Source of the DNA: Deltaproteobacteria bacterium
GTDB lineage: Bacteria > Myxococcota_A > UBA9160
DNA: 9,509 nt
Reading direction: 5' to 3'
Assembly: GCA_003520425.1 (NCBI GenBank)
Contig: DOUU01000119.1
Span: 580-10,088, forward strand
A program made the translations under genes and the position numbers. The notes under the pieces were generated by a model. It searched no databases and was not told where the DNA came from. It worked only from the letters and a program-made list of their open reading frames with translations. Below, piece after piece: positions 1 through 9,473 of the stretch (its first letter is position 1; each line of letters opens with the position of its first letter).

Positions 1-572
1 GTCACAAGCATGGGCTTTGCGAGAAGGCCCGCTGCACTCGCGCACACCGTCGCGCTTCGCCGGGCGAAGGTCGGGAGCTCGCAGGCACGGGCATGCGCCA
101 AGAGGGCCCATGAGAAGAAGACGCCCGAGAGGACGTCCTTCCGCTCCGCGGCCCACGCCACCGACTCCACGTGGAGCGGATGGAGCGCAAACAGCGCCGC
201 CACGACGAGGCTCCTGCCCGTTGCCCGGGTCATGCGGAGAAGCGCAAGAAAAAGCAGTGCGCTCGCCGTCGCGTGGAGCCCTGCGTTCTCGAGCAGGTAA
301 CCCCTCGGCGCGAGGCCATGGAGCTCGAAGTCTGCGAGCAGCGAAAGCCAGGTGACGGGTGTCCAGTTCCCGTGGAGACCCGTGGTGAACGCCCAGCGGA
401 GGCCGGCCCAGGAAAGACCTCTCGTGAGCGCCGCATTCTGGAAGATGAATGCGTCGTCGTCGAGGCTTACGAAGGAGTGCGACGCGACCCGCGCGTAGAC
501 GCCAAACGTCCCAGCGAAGAGCAGGAGTGCGAGCGCGGGAGTCGCGAGCGCTCGATGGCTTGCGCGGCCCAT
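1..572 (-). CDS. TMTC-like GT-C/TPR membrane glycosyltransferase, N-terminal part only (runs off the left edge)
   Basis: The frame is open from an ATG at 572 to the window edge (190 codons and 2 bases), with an in-frame stop upstream at 612-614, so this is a true N-terminus whose C-terminus is cut off by the window. The protein starts with a hydrophobic segment at about residues 9-30, then an acidic motif SLDDDAF (37-42) on the outer-loop side, HPLHVESVAW (131-140), ERKDVLS (143-149) and AKPMLV (185-190). These motifs in this order are the signature of the bacterial membrane family related to eukaryotic TMTC/PMT O-mannosyltransferases, which normally has many membrane spans and a TPR tail. 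The expected role is transfer of a sugar from a polyprenyl-phosphate donor on the periplasmic side; substrate and donor are unknown. It resembles the gene at 4334-6382 in motif order, so the two are probably distant paralogues. No clear Shine-Dalgarno site is seen before the ATG. Confidence 0.8.
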   Translation of the reverse strand, partial: MGRASHRALATPALALLLFAGTFGVYARVASHSFVSLDDDAFIFQNAALTRGLSWAGLRWAFTTGLHGNWTPVTWLSLLADFELHGLAPRGYLLENAGLHATASALLFLALLRMTRATGRSLVVAALFALHPLHVESVAWAAERKDVLSGVFFSWALLAHARACELPTFARRSATVCASAAGLLAKPMLV

Positions 573-703
573 CGGGGCGCGGATGCTAGCAGCGGTCGCA
601 GGCCAAGGAGATCACCTCGATCCCTGTTCCCTGCGAGGCCGCGCCGGGCACCCCGTCTCGATCGGCAAGCACCTGGGTTGGAACAAGGAGGGAGGCCTCC
701 CAG

Positions 704-729
704 GAGAAGCACGATCCGTCGTGCTTTTC
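704..729. terminator. Hairpin directly after the acetyltransferase stop codon, possible terminator
   Basis: Bases 707-714 (AAGCACGA) pair perfectly with 719-726 around a 4-base loop. The stem can be extended outward to 704/729 through one G-T wobble on the plus strand. It begins two bases past the stop codon of the minus-strand gene at 731-1222, where a terminator or 3'-end stabilising stem would sit. In the minus direction it is not followed by a clean T-run, so it may be a weak or Rho-assisted terminator. In the plus direction its right arm ends in TTTT. A separate perfect 12-base palindrome, GGGAGGCCTCCC, lies next to it at 690-701. Confidence 0.4.
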
Positions 730-730
730 G

Positions 731-1222
731 CTAGGGCAGCTCCTTTTGAAACCAGCCCACATCCCAAAAGCGGCCAAACTTTCGGCCGACCTCCCGCATC
801 ACACCCACGGGTGTAAATCCGAGTTTCCGGTGGAGCGCCACCGACGCGGCGTTGGGGAGTGTGATTCCTCCGATGGCGCGGTGGACGTCTTCCCTTCGCA
901 AGAGATCAAAGAGCGCCCCGTAGAGTCTCGTCCCAATGCGCTGTCCGCGCTGAGCCGGGTCGAGATAGATCGAAGTCTCGACGGTCGGATCGTAGGCGGC
1001 GCGCTCGTGGAAGCGGCGGCTGTTGGCCCAGCCGAGCGCCTGGCCATCGGCCTCTGCCACAAGAATCCGGTAACGGCCCGTCGCGGCGAACTGCGAAAGC
1101 CAGGGCCGCCGCCCTTCGATGGTGTAGGGCTCGACTTCAAAGGTGATGGCCGTTTCCCGGATGTAGTGGTTGTAGATTTCCGTGAGCCGCGGAAGATCGT
1201 CCTCCCGCGCAGGCCGGATCAT
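731..1222 (-). CDS. GNAT N-acetyltransferase, phosphinothricin acetyltransferase (PAT/bar) type
   Basis: A complete 163-residue protein, the usual length for cytoplasmic GNAT enzymes of the PAT/bar/MddA group. These acetylate the amino group of phosphinothricin, methionine sulfoximine or related amino-acid analogues using acetyl-CoA. Family landmarks in order: IYNHYI (16-21), the AYDPTVETSIYL strand (76-87), the acetyl-CoA loop QRGQRIGT (91-98), LPNAASVALHRKLGF (122-136) and the C-terminal GRFWDVGWFQ (150-159), which closely parallels the HDVGFWQ-type ending of bar. The first glycine of the usual R/Q-x-x-G-x-G loop is Arg95 here. A strong purine stretch (AAGGAGGAG) lies about 14-17 bases before the ATG, farther than usual; no upstream in-frame ATG is available, although an in-frame CTG lies between them. 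In soil bacteria this family often detoxifies analogues, or simply acts on amino acids; the substrate cannot be read from sequence. Upstream gap to the kinase-isomerase gene: 139 bases. Confidence 0.88.
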   Translation of the reverse strand: MIRPAREDDLPRLTEIYNHYIRETAITFEVEPYTIEGRRPWLSQFAATGRYRILVAEADGQALGWANSRRFHERAAYDPTVETSIYLDPAQRGQRIGTRLYGALFDLLRREDVHRAIGGITLPNAASVALHRKLGFTPVGVMREVGRKFGRFWDVGWFQKELP

Positions 1223-1361
1223 GAGCTCGCCCAGCCGCTCCTCCTTCCTCGTGCGTTGCGCCGCGCCGCTGGCGCCCCCTCTTAACGATACGCGAACTCG
1301 AGCGGAAGGGGAGTCTTCGTCGCCTCAAAGTCGCGTGTGCGGAGAGGGACACAGCGCCGGG

Positions 1362-3029
1362 CTAGGGCGCCTTTTCTCTCGATTTCTTCCCGAGCGTTCC
1401 ACCGGGATGGCGGGCGTGAAAGTCCGCGCGCGTAAAGCCGCGGCCCCGCTCAAGCACGGCTGCGAGCGCGGCCAGCACCATCGCCTGGGCCGCCACACTG
1501 GCTCGGGGCGCGAGACCCAGGCTCCCGCCCTCGCGGGTCACTCCTGCATCGAGCACCGCCTCCGCCTGCCGTGCAAGGTACGAGCTTGTGTTCCCCGTGA
1601 TGGCGAGGATGCGCGCGCCGAGCGCGCGGGCGACATCGATGGCCGCGTGAAGCTCTTCCGTCTCGCCGCTCGCGCTCACCGCGATCACGATGTCGCCTGC
1701 CACGATCTGACCGGAGGCGCCATGCACCGACTCATTGGCGTCGTAGAAGTTGGCCGGGGTTCCCGTCGACGCGAGAAGCGCCGCACCGTAGCGCGCCACG
1801 TGCCCGGCCTTGCCCACGCCCGTCACATGCACGCGCCCGCCCCTCGCCTCGGACTCCCGCACGATGCGCGCCGCTCGCTGATAGGACGCACCCTCGGTGC
1901 GCCGGCTCAGCGCCGCGAGCTCCTCTGCGGCAGCGTCGAGGATCTCGAGCGCCTCTTGTCCGTCGTCGAACCCTGCCGGAGATCGCCGGGCAGAGCCCGC
2001 GTCGGGGGCCGACACTCCTTTGGGTCGAGGAAGGGGCCCGAGCGCGAGCGGAGGACCGTCCCACAACTCGAGGACGTGCGCGCGCGCCGCCGCGGGATCG
2101 TCGGGGAAGGCTCCGAGCTTCTCCACGCAGGCCGCTCCGCAGGCATTGGCGAGGCGCCCCGCCTCGGGCAGAGCCAGGCCGTAGCGCAGCCCGGCAAGCA
2201 GGCCTCCCAGGAAGGCGTCCCCTGCACCGGTCGTGTCGACGGCCTTCACGCGCCGCGCCGCGACCCATCCCTCATGGCTTTCGGAGGCGATGGCGCAGCC
2301 GGCTTCGCCGTCCGTCACAACGACGATTGCGCAGCCGAAGCGCTGCCGGAGCGTCCGGGCGAGCTTCAGCGCGTCATCGCCCGCCTCCGGAGCGAGCTCA
2401 CGCGCCGCAACCTTCGACGGCTTGAGGAGCGTCGCGCTTCGCAAGAGCGCGGCAAGCTGCGCCTCGTCTCCCAGCGCAGGCACTGCGTCTCGAGCCGGCA
2501 CGTCGAAGTCGAGGGCCACGGGGATGCCTGCCGTCCGGGCGATCGAGACGGCCTCGAGGGCTGCCGCGAGGGGAAGCTGTGAGACCTCCGTCGTGAGCCA
2601 GCGCGCGCGCTGGATGAACTGCGCGTGATGCAGGCGCACGTGCTCCGCCGTGATCTCCGCGGTCGCACCCGGCGCCATGTAGATCGCGCGCCCGCCCGAG
2701 TCGTCCACGAAGATCTCGGCTGCGCTGCTCGCGGATCCATCGAGCATGAGCTCGTGTTCAATCCCCGTGCGATCCATGGCGGCGCGCAAGAAACGTCCAT
2801 GCGCGTCGTCGGCCTGCTTGCCAAAGATCCCGACGCGCAGACCGAGCGCGGCAGCCCAGCCGAGGTGGTTTAGGACGACGCCGCCCACGAAGGCATGAGA
2901 GCGCGCGCCGTCCTCGAAGCGCCGCAGGATCCCCTTCTCGTCCGGCCCGAGAATCCGGGGGCTCCGGTAGAGCTCGTCCACGACCATGGAGCCAATGCCG
3001 GCGATGTCGAGCCGGGTGCTGCGACTCAC
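1362..3029 (-). CDS. Fusion of PfkB/ribokinase-family sugar kinase with KdsD-like SIS sugar-phosphate isomerase
   Basis: A 555-residue two-domain cytoplasmic protein. Residues ~6-325 are a PfkB sugar kinase: glycine pair and Asn of signature 1 (GGVVLN, 49-54), TDGEAG (239-244) and signature 2 DTTGAGDAF (265-273), with Asp271 as the expected catalytic base. A Pro/Ala-rich linker (~326-354) joins a SIS domain (~355-548) resembling arabinose-5-phosphate isomerase KdsD: GVGKAGH (404-410), SASGETEE (452-459), REGGSLGLAP (499-508) and HPGGTLGK (541-548). Lys407, Glu459, Glu500 and His541 have the same spacing as the KdsD active-site residues I recall (K59, E111, E152, H193). The two CBS domains usual after KdsD are absent; the protein ends just after HPGGTLGK. 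I chose GTG at 3029: it overlaps the upstream TGA as GTGA and has GGAG six bases before it. An ATG at 3074 would add 15 unconserved residues inside the upstream gene. The kinase substrate is unknown, and the isomerase may act on another ketose/aldose phosphate pair. Confidence 0.9.
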   Translation of the reverse strand: MSRSTRLDIAGIGSMVVDELYRSPRILGPDEKGILRRFEDGARSHAFVGGVVLNHLGWAAALGLRVGIFGKQADDAHGRFLRAAMDRTGIEHELMLDGSASSAAEIFVDDSGGRAIYMAPGATAEITAEHVRLHHAQFIQRARWLTTEVSQLPLAAALEAVSIARTAGIPVALDFDVPARDAVPALGDEAQLAALLRSATLLKPSKVAARELAPEAGDDALKLARTLRQRFGCAIVVVTDGEAGCAIASESHEGWVAARRVKAVDTTGAGDAFLGGLLAGLRYGLALPEAGRLANACGAACVEKLGAFPDDPAAARAHVLELWDGPPLALGPLPRPKGVSAPDAGSARRSPAGFDDGQEALEILDAAAEELAALSRRTEGASYQRAARIVRESEARGGRVHVTGVGKAGHVARYGAALLASTGTPANFYDANESVHGASGQIVAGDIVIAVSASGETEELHAAIDVARALGARILAITGNTSSYLARQAEAVLDAGVTREGGSLGLAPRASVAAQAMVLAALAAVLERGRGFTRADFHARHPGGTLGKKSREKAP

Positions 3030-4135
3030 GCAAGGCTCCGCCCGCTCTCGTCGACCGGTGCGCGCGTCACCCAAGGGGGACCGATGCGTTCTCGCGCGAG
3101 GGCACGCACGGACGCGAACGCTTCGTCAAAGCGCTCCGCGTCGGGCCGGGCAAGGCTCGGCGTGCCCGGTGCCACGGCATCCGAGGTGATGACACCGAGC
3201 GTCTGAAGCGCCCGTTTGAGGCACGCGATGCTGCGCCGCCCGCCTGCAGCGCGTGTTCCCACGCGAAACGCCTCGAGCACCTCCCGCACGTCCTCCATGC
3301 GCTCGCGGTCTCCGGCGCGACAGACCTGCCAGGCACGGGCCCACTCGCGGGGCAGCGCGTTCGCGGGCCCCGCCACGACACCGGTCGGCACTCCGCCGCG
3401 CATGCGCCAGCGGTTCCAGCGCTCGACGAGCGTGCCCATCGGACCCGTAGCGGGGCGGAAGATCTCGAAGATCAGCATCGCGTCGCCCACGTAGATTCCG
3501 AACTCTCCGCGATCGTGAAAGTGCGCTGCGGCCTTGGTGTAGTTGCCGAGCACGTTGCGCGGCGCCGAGACCTTGATGCCGCGCACAAAATCGAGCCGGG
3601 ACAGAGCCTTCACCTGGCGCGTGCGGATGTGAGGGATCTTCGGGTTTACGGCGATGTCGGCGTTGTCGTAGAGATAGATGGGAATCCGGCGCGGCCGCGC
3701 GTCGAGAAGGTCCGCGACCTCGCGCGCCACGAAGCGAACCGGATCGGCAAGACCACGGATCGAGAGCGGCGCGAGCACCGCGGCATCCACTCCGGGATTG
3801 GCGACTGCGAAATCCAGGCTCTCGAGCGTCTCTTCCGGAGAGGAAGCGGTCACGCCCGCCCATACCTCGACCGCCCGGCTCACTCCGTGGCCGAGGGCGG
3901 CGTTCGCCTTCGCGACCTCTTCCGCGCAGACCTGGACGACACGGCGGCAAAGGCCCGCGGGCAGGCGGTCCCACTCCCCCGTGGTCCCCGCTGCGAAGAC
4001 GATGTCCGCCCCGTAGCCGTCCTGGATCACGTGACGAACGAGCGCGCGCTGGTCCGCTTCGACGAGCTCGCCGCCTGGATCGAGCACGGTGACGAGCGGT
4101 ACCGAGAGCCCCTGGCGGGGCCGGGTGTCCTCCAC
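3026..4135 (-). CDS. DapA/N-acetylneuraminate lyase-family aldolase (dihydrodipicolinate synthase-like)
   Basis: A 369-residue class I aldolase-type TIM barrel. Seen in sequence: GTTGEW (50-55), the GTTGE pyruvate-binding loop; IYLYDNADIAVNP (153-165), in the place of the YNxP motif with Tyr156 the likely active-site tyrosine; and RGIKVSAP (185-192), with Lys188 the expected Schiff-base lysine. Family members join or split pyruvate and an aldehyde (dihydrodipicolinate synthase, sialic-acid lyase, 2-keto-3-deoxygluconate aldolase and others). It is longer than the usual 290-300 residues: there is extra sequence between the TTG loop and the tyrosine, before the lysine, and at the C-terminus. 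Lysine synthesis is therefore less likely than a sugar-acid reaction. Its stop overlaps the GTG of the kinase-isomerase gene by 4 bases, so the two are probably translationally coupled. The frame opens with GTG at 4135; an AAGGAG lies 17 bases upstream, better spaced for an in-frame CTG three codons earlier, so the exact start is uncertain. Confidence 0.85.
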   Translation of the reverse strand: MEDTRPRQGLSVPLVTVLDPGGELVEADQRALVRHVIQDGYGADIVFAAGTTGEWDRLPAGLCRRVVQVCAEEVAKANAALGHGVSRAVEVWAGVTASSPEETLESLDFAVANPGVDAAVLAPLSIRGLADPVRFVAREVADLLDARPRRIPIYLYDNADIAVNPKIPHIRTRQVKALSRLDFVRGIKVSAPRNVLGNYTKAAAHFHDRGEFGIYVGDAMLIFEIFRPATGPMGTLVERWNRWRMRGGVPTGVVAGPANALPREWARAWQVCRAGDRERMEDVREVLEAFRVGTRAAGGRRSIACLKRALQTLGVITSDAVAPGTPSLARPDAERFDEAFASVRALARERIGPPWVTRAPVDESGRSLA

Positions 4136-4240
4136 GCTGCGCAGGGCGTGAACTCCTTCCGGGGGGCTCGCGAGACGGTGCAGGCCAGGGTTTCTGCCGC
4201 TGCCCCGAAAGGGCTACAGGTAGCACCCCGTCGGCATCCA

Positions 4241-4258
4241 GGGCTCGGAATCGAGCCC
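4241..4258. other. Perfect hairpin in the gap before the aldolase gene
   Basis: GGGCTCG (4241-4247) and CGAGCCC (4252-4258) form a perfect 7-bp stem with a 4-base loop. It lies in the 198-base gap 4136-4333 between the TPR membrane gene and the aldolase gene. A 10-base palindrome, GAGCATGCTC, sits nearby at 4271-4280. On the minus strand the stem is not followed by a T-run, so it is not an obvious intrinsic terminator. It could be an mRNA leader stem for the aldolase-kinase unit. The rest of the gap holds no gene or clear promoter. Confidence 0.35.
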
Positions 4259-4333
4259 GCTCACAGGCTCGAGCATGCTCTAGGTCCGCGAAATTGCAAT
4301 GGGACGGGGCCCGCTCTCCTCCATGCCACGAGT

Positions 4334-6382
4334 TCAGGGAGAGCCCTCGTGAAAAGATTGTCCGGCGCGGTAGCGCCCGAGACGGGCTTCGATCTGATCC
4401 GCCAAGGAAGTCTCGGCCTCCGCGCGGGCCAGGACGAGCGCGCGCTCAGCCGCGCCGATGGCCTCGGAGAAACGCCCGGCTTCGGCGTAGGCGGCAGCCA
4501 GTGTGTCCAGGCAGCTCGCGTGGTTCCCCTTGAGCCGCACTGCCTCTTGAGCCAGTCGGACGGCCTCGCTGCCGTTGCGGTAGCTCGCGTCCGGATGAGT
4601 GGCGTAGAGCCACGCCAGGTTCTCGTAGGCGTCTGCCAACGCGGGATCAAGGGTGAGCGCCTCCTGAAACTGGCTCTCCGCCTCCAGGATCTGGCCCGCC
4701 TTCACAAGGGCATTGGCCAGGTTGTAGTGAGCGTCCGCGGAGTCGGGCCTAAGGCGCACGGTTTGCTCGTACTGGGCGATGGCCTCCGGCAAGCGACCCT
4801 CCCCTTCGAGGGCGATTCCCAGGTTGTTGTAGGCTTGGGAGAAGTCCGGTTTCAGGCGCAGCGCCTCCTTGTACTGGGCGATCGCCTCGGTGAAACGTCC
4901 CCCGCTTGCGAGGGCGAGACCCAGATTGTTGTGGGCCTCGGGGAAATCGGGCTCGAGGCGGAGCGCTTCCTCATCTTGAGCGATGGCCTCCCGCAACCGG
5001 CCCGCGTTCGCGAGGGCGTTGCCGAGGTTGTTGTGGGCGCGGGGATTCGCCGGCCAGTTCTCCACCGCGCTCCGCCAAATTGAGAGATCGCTTCGGTAGT
5101 CCTCGTTGCGCGCAACGGTCCGTGCGGCCAGTGCCAGGACCGCAAGCCCGAGGATCAGCGCGGGCCCCGCGCGTCGGATGGCCGGCGGGAGCGCGCCAAC
5201 CCGCCGCCAGAGCGTGTACCCCCCCACGACGGCGAGCCCCATCACCCCGACGAGCGGAAGGTACATCCGATGCTCCGCTCCGGTCTGCGTCACGAGGGGC
5301 ACGAAGCTCGAGGTCGGCCCCAACACCAGAAAGAACCACAGCCCGCAAAAACCCAGGGCGGGCTCGCGCCACAACGCGAGCAGGGTGAGCGCGAGCAAAA
5401 GCAAGACCACCGCCGCATAGGGCACGACCTCCCCCACCGTCCGCGCGACATACGCGCCATAGTCGAATGTCAGCGCGCTCGGCCACGCCGAAAGCAGGAG
5501 GTACCGGCACAAGTAGTAGGGCTGTGTGCGCGCATAGTCCCAGGGCCTCATCCCCAACCCGAAGCCGGCGGATCCCATTCGCTGGTGGGAGGCCGCCATC
5601 AGCATCGCGAGCAAGACCCAGGAGCAGGCAAGCGCCGCGTACAGCCCTCCACGCTCACGCCACAAGCGCCGCCACGACGGTGCGAAGAAGACCCGATCCA
5701 TGGCCAGGGCCGCGAGTGGCGCCGTCGCCACCGTTTCCTTGCTTGCCAGCCCGAGAACACAGAAGATGAGCGATGCCGCGCTCCAGAGCTTCCTCCGCCT
5801 CCCCCCCGCAGTGATGCTGCGCACCACGCCATAGAGCGTCAGGAGGTAGAAGAGTCCGCCCAAGATCTCGGAGCGTTGCACCACGTACGTGACCGATTCT
5901 GTTTGCAGCGGATGCACGGTCCAAAGCAGCGCGATCGCCAGCGCCAAGCCGAACGACTGCTCGCCGTAGCGAGCACCCAGGCGGGGGCTCTCGAGCAGGC
6001 GCCTCGCGAGCACCCCCAGCGTCCAGGCGCTGAGGACATGCAGCAGAAGATTCAAACCGTGGTAGCCGCCGACTTCCTTCCCGCCCCAAGCATGATTGAG
6101 CCACAACGACACGCGCACGACGGGCCGGCCGACCAGGGTGCCCCCGTTCTCCGGACTCTCCGGCAGAGCTGTCGCGAGGTGATGGAGGCGGGGGTTGTCA
6201 ACGATGGAGCGGATGTCGTCGAAGATGAACGGGCCCGAGAAGCTGTTGTGATATGCAGCGAGAGCAGGCAGGGTGACAAGCGCGAGGGTCGCGAGAGTGC
6301 GGCGCAGACCCAGACGGCGCGTCGGAGTCGCGACTGCGAGGCACCCGCCCGCCCCTTTTCGAGATCGTCGGCTCGCTTCCAT
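4334..6382 (-). CDS. TMTC-like GT-C membrane protein with C-terminal TPR repeats
   Basis: A 682-residue protein beginning with a basic stretch and a first membrane span at ~28-47. The acidic motif FIFDDIRSI follows (52-60, Asp55-Asp56), as in GT-C glycosyltransferases. Then come GRPVVRVSLWLNHAWGG (86-102), HPLQTESVTYVVQRSEILGG (157-176) and SKET (214-217). Many hydrophobic segments continue to about residue 420, and TPR units run from 447 to near the end. This layout matches bacterial relatives of eukaryotic TMTC proteins, which are O-mannosyltransferases; the likely role is periplasmic transfer of a lipid-linked sugar, with TPRs binding the acceptor or partners, but donor and acceptor are unknown. 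The ATG at 6382 was chosen because the open frame farther upstream (to 6715) overlaps the enolase gene and encodes low-complexity Arg/Pro/Ala sequence without family motifs. The Shine-Dalgarno site is weak (GGGGAAG about 12 bases upstream). It lies 85 bases after the eno stop and resembles the partial gene at 1-572. Confidence 0.85.
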   Translation of the reverse strand: MEASRRSRKGAGGCLAVATPTRRLGLRRTLATLALVTLPALAAYHNSFSGPFIFDDIRSIVDNPRLHHLATALPESPENGGTLVGRPVVRVSLWLNHAWGGKEVGGYHGLNLLLHVLSAWTLGVLARRLLESPRLGARYGEQSFGLALAIALLWTVHPLQTESVTYVVQRSEILGGLFYLLTLYGVVRSITAGGRRRKLWSAASLIFCVLGLASKETVATAPLAALAMDRVFFAPSWRRLWRERGGLYAALACSWVLLAMLMAASHQRMGSAGFGLGMRPWDYARTQPYYLCRYLLLSAWPSALTFDYGAYVARTVGEVVPYAAVVLLLLALTLLALWREPALGFCGLWFFLVLGPTSSFVPLVTQTGAEHRMYLPLVGVMGLAVVGGYTLWRRVGALPPAIRRAGPALILGLAVLALAARTVARNEDYRSDLSIWRSAVENWPANPRAHNNLGNALANAGRLREAIAQDEEALRLEPDFPEAHNNLGLALASGGRFTEAIAQYKEALRLKPDFSQAYNNLGIALEGEGRLPEAIAQYEQTVRLRPDSADAHYNLANALVKAGQILEAESQFQEALTLDPALADAYENLAWLYATHPDASYRNGSEAVRLAQEAVRLKGNHASCLDTLAAAYAEAGRFSEAIGAAERALVLARAEAETSLADQIEARLGRYRAGQSFHEGSP
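4637..5044 (-). repeat. Four in-frame 102-base TPR repeats inside the GT-C/TPR gene
   Basis: Four consecutive 34-residue units without gaps (5044-4943, 4942-4841, 4840-4739, 4738-4637) follow the TPR pattern AHNNLGxAL..GR..EAIAQ..EALRL.PDF. Two more irregular TPR-like units follow, down to about 4400; the first contains an insertion (YATHPDASYRNGS). Adjacent units share amino acids far better than third codon positions, so the duplication is old and under protein-level constraint rather than a recent expansion. TPR arrays form a helical groove for protein or peptide binding. Confidence 0.9.
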
Positions 6383-6467
6383 CTCGTCGACCGCTTCCCC
6401 AGCCGGCCCGCGCGAGAAGACAGCCGGTCCAAGTCCCAAGAAGGAGCTCGGCGCAAAGACAGCCCGG

Positions 6468-9040
<2,573 letters not shown>

Positions 9041-9429
9041 ATGGTCGGTGCTTTTCCCCAGAGGCGCGCGGTTGGATGCATTCCGCTGTGCGGGCCGGCC
9101 GGCGGCACGCCACGCTGCCGGGCCAATCATTCTAGTGCCGTTCGCTGCGTTCCGGGCGAAGATTTCTCACCACGCTCCCGGGAACCCGATGCGCCTATGT
9201 GTTGCCGGAACGGCCTGCGTTCCGCGTCCGCCGGCTCATCAGGGAAATTTTCTGCCATTTCGTTCTACAATACTCGGGAGAGACTTTGAGCCGGCGAATG
9301 CGCTCCGCGCGCCGGCAGAATCCGCGCCACAGGGCCCTCCGCAGGATGCGCTCCGGGAAATTGCCTGGATGTGCATGATAGCCTCGCGGGCAAGTTGCGC
9401 GGCAATGATGATGTCTCTTCAGAAATTTC

Positions 9430-9458
9430 TTGACATCGCTGGCGGAGCGGGATAGAAG
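9430..9458 (+). promoter_or_regulatory. Sigma-70-like promoter reading rightward out of the window
   Basis: A perfect -35 box TTGACA (9430-9435) is followed after exactly 17 bases by TAGAAG (9453-9458), which matches four of six positions of TATAAT. It is preceded by an A/T-rich stretch (AGAAATTTC, 9421-9429), as in promoters with an upstream element. It faces away from glgC, so it would drive a divergent gene or RNA beyond the right edge. It is a sequence match only. Confidence 0.45.
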
Positions 9459-9473
9459 CGGGCAACCAACACC

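Noticed and set aside
1182..2582. Plus-strand open frame of 466 codons opposite the kinase-isomerase gene
   Set aside because: Arg/Gly/Ala-rich translation without family motifs; the minus strand carries clear catalytic motifs through the same bases.
4220..4290. tRNA T-arm-like stem (GGGCTCGATTC on the minus strand)
   Set aside because: The TCGATTC loop is suggestive, but the flanking bases do not pair as a 5-bp T-stem with a 7-base loop, and no acceptor, D or anticodon arms can be folded around it.
4637..5044. 102-base periodic repeats considered as a DNA-level tandem repeat or CRISPR-like array
   Set aside because: The period is exactly 34 codons in frame, with conserved TPR residues and diverged synonymous positions, so it is a protein repeat.
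3515..5083. Long plus-strand open frame (522 codons) opposite the aldolase and TPR genes
   Set aside because: It is an antisense shadow: its repeated VVVGLGE..LEAERLLVLGDGL pattern is the reverse reading of the TPR repeats, and its first half mirrors the aldolase. Long antisense frames are expected in such GC-rich DNA.
9041..9130. 30-residue N-terminal extension of GlgC
   Set aside because: The residues do not resemble any GlgC N-terminus, and a TAGAAT that could be the glgC -10 lies at the upstream ATG. The 410-residue form fits the family length.
9298..9378. Short plus-strand frame of 26 codons starting at 9298
   Set aside because: Arg-rich peptide, no good Shine-Dalgarno spacing and no recognisable family. 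A possible -10 (TACAAT, 9266-9271) has no matching -35.
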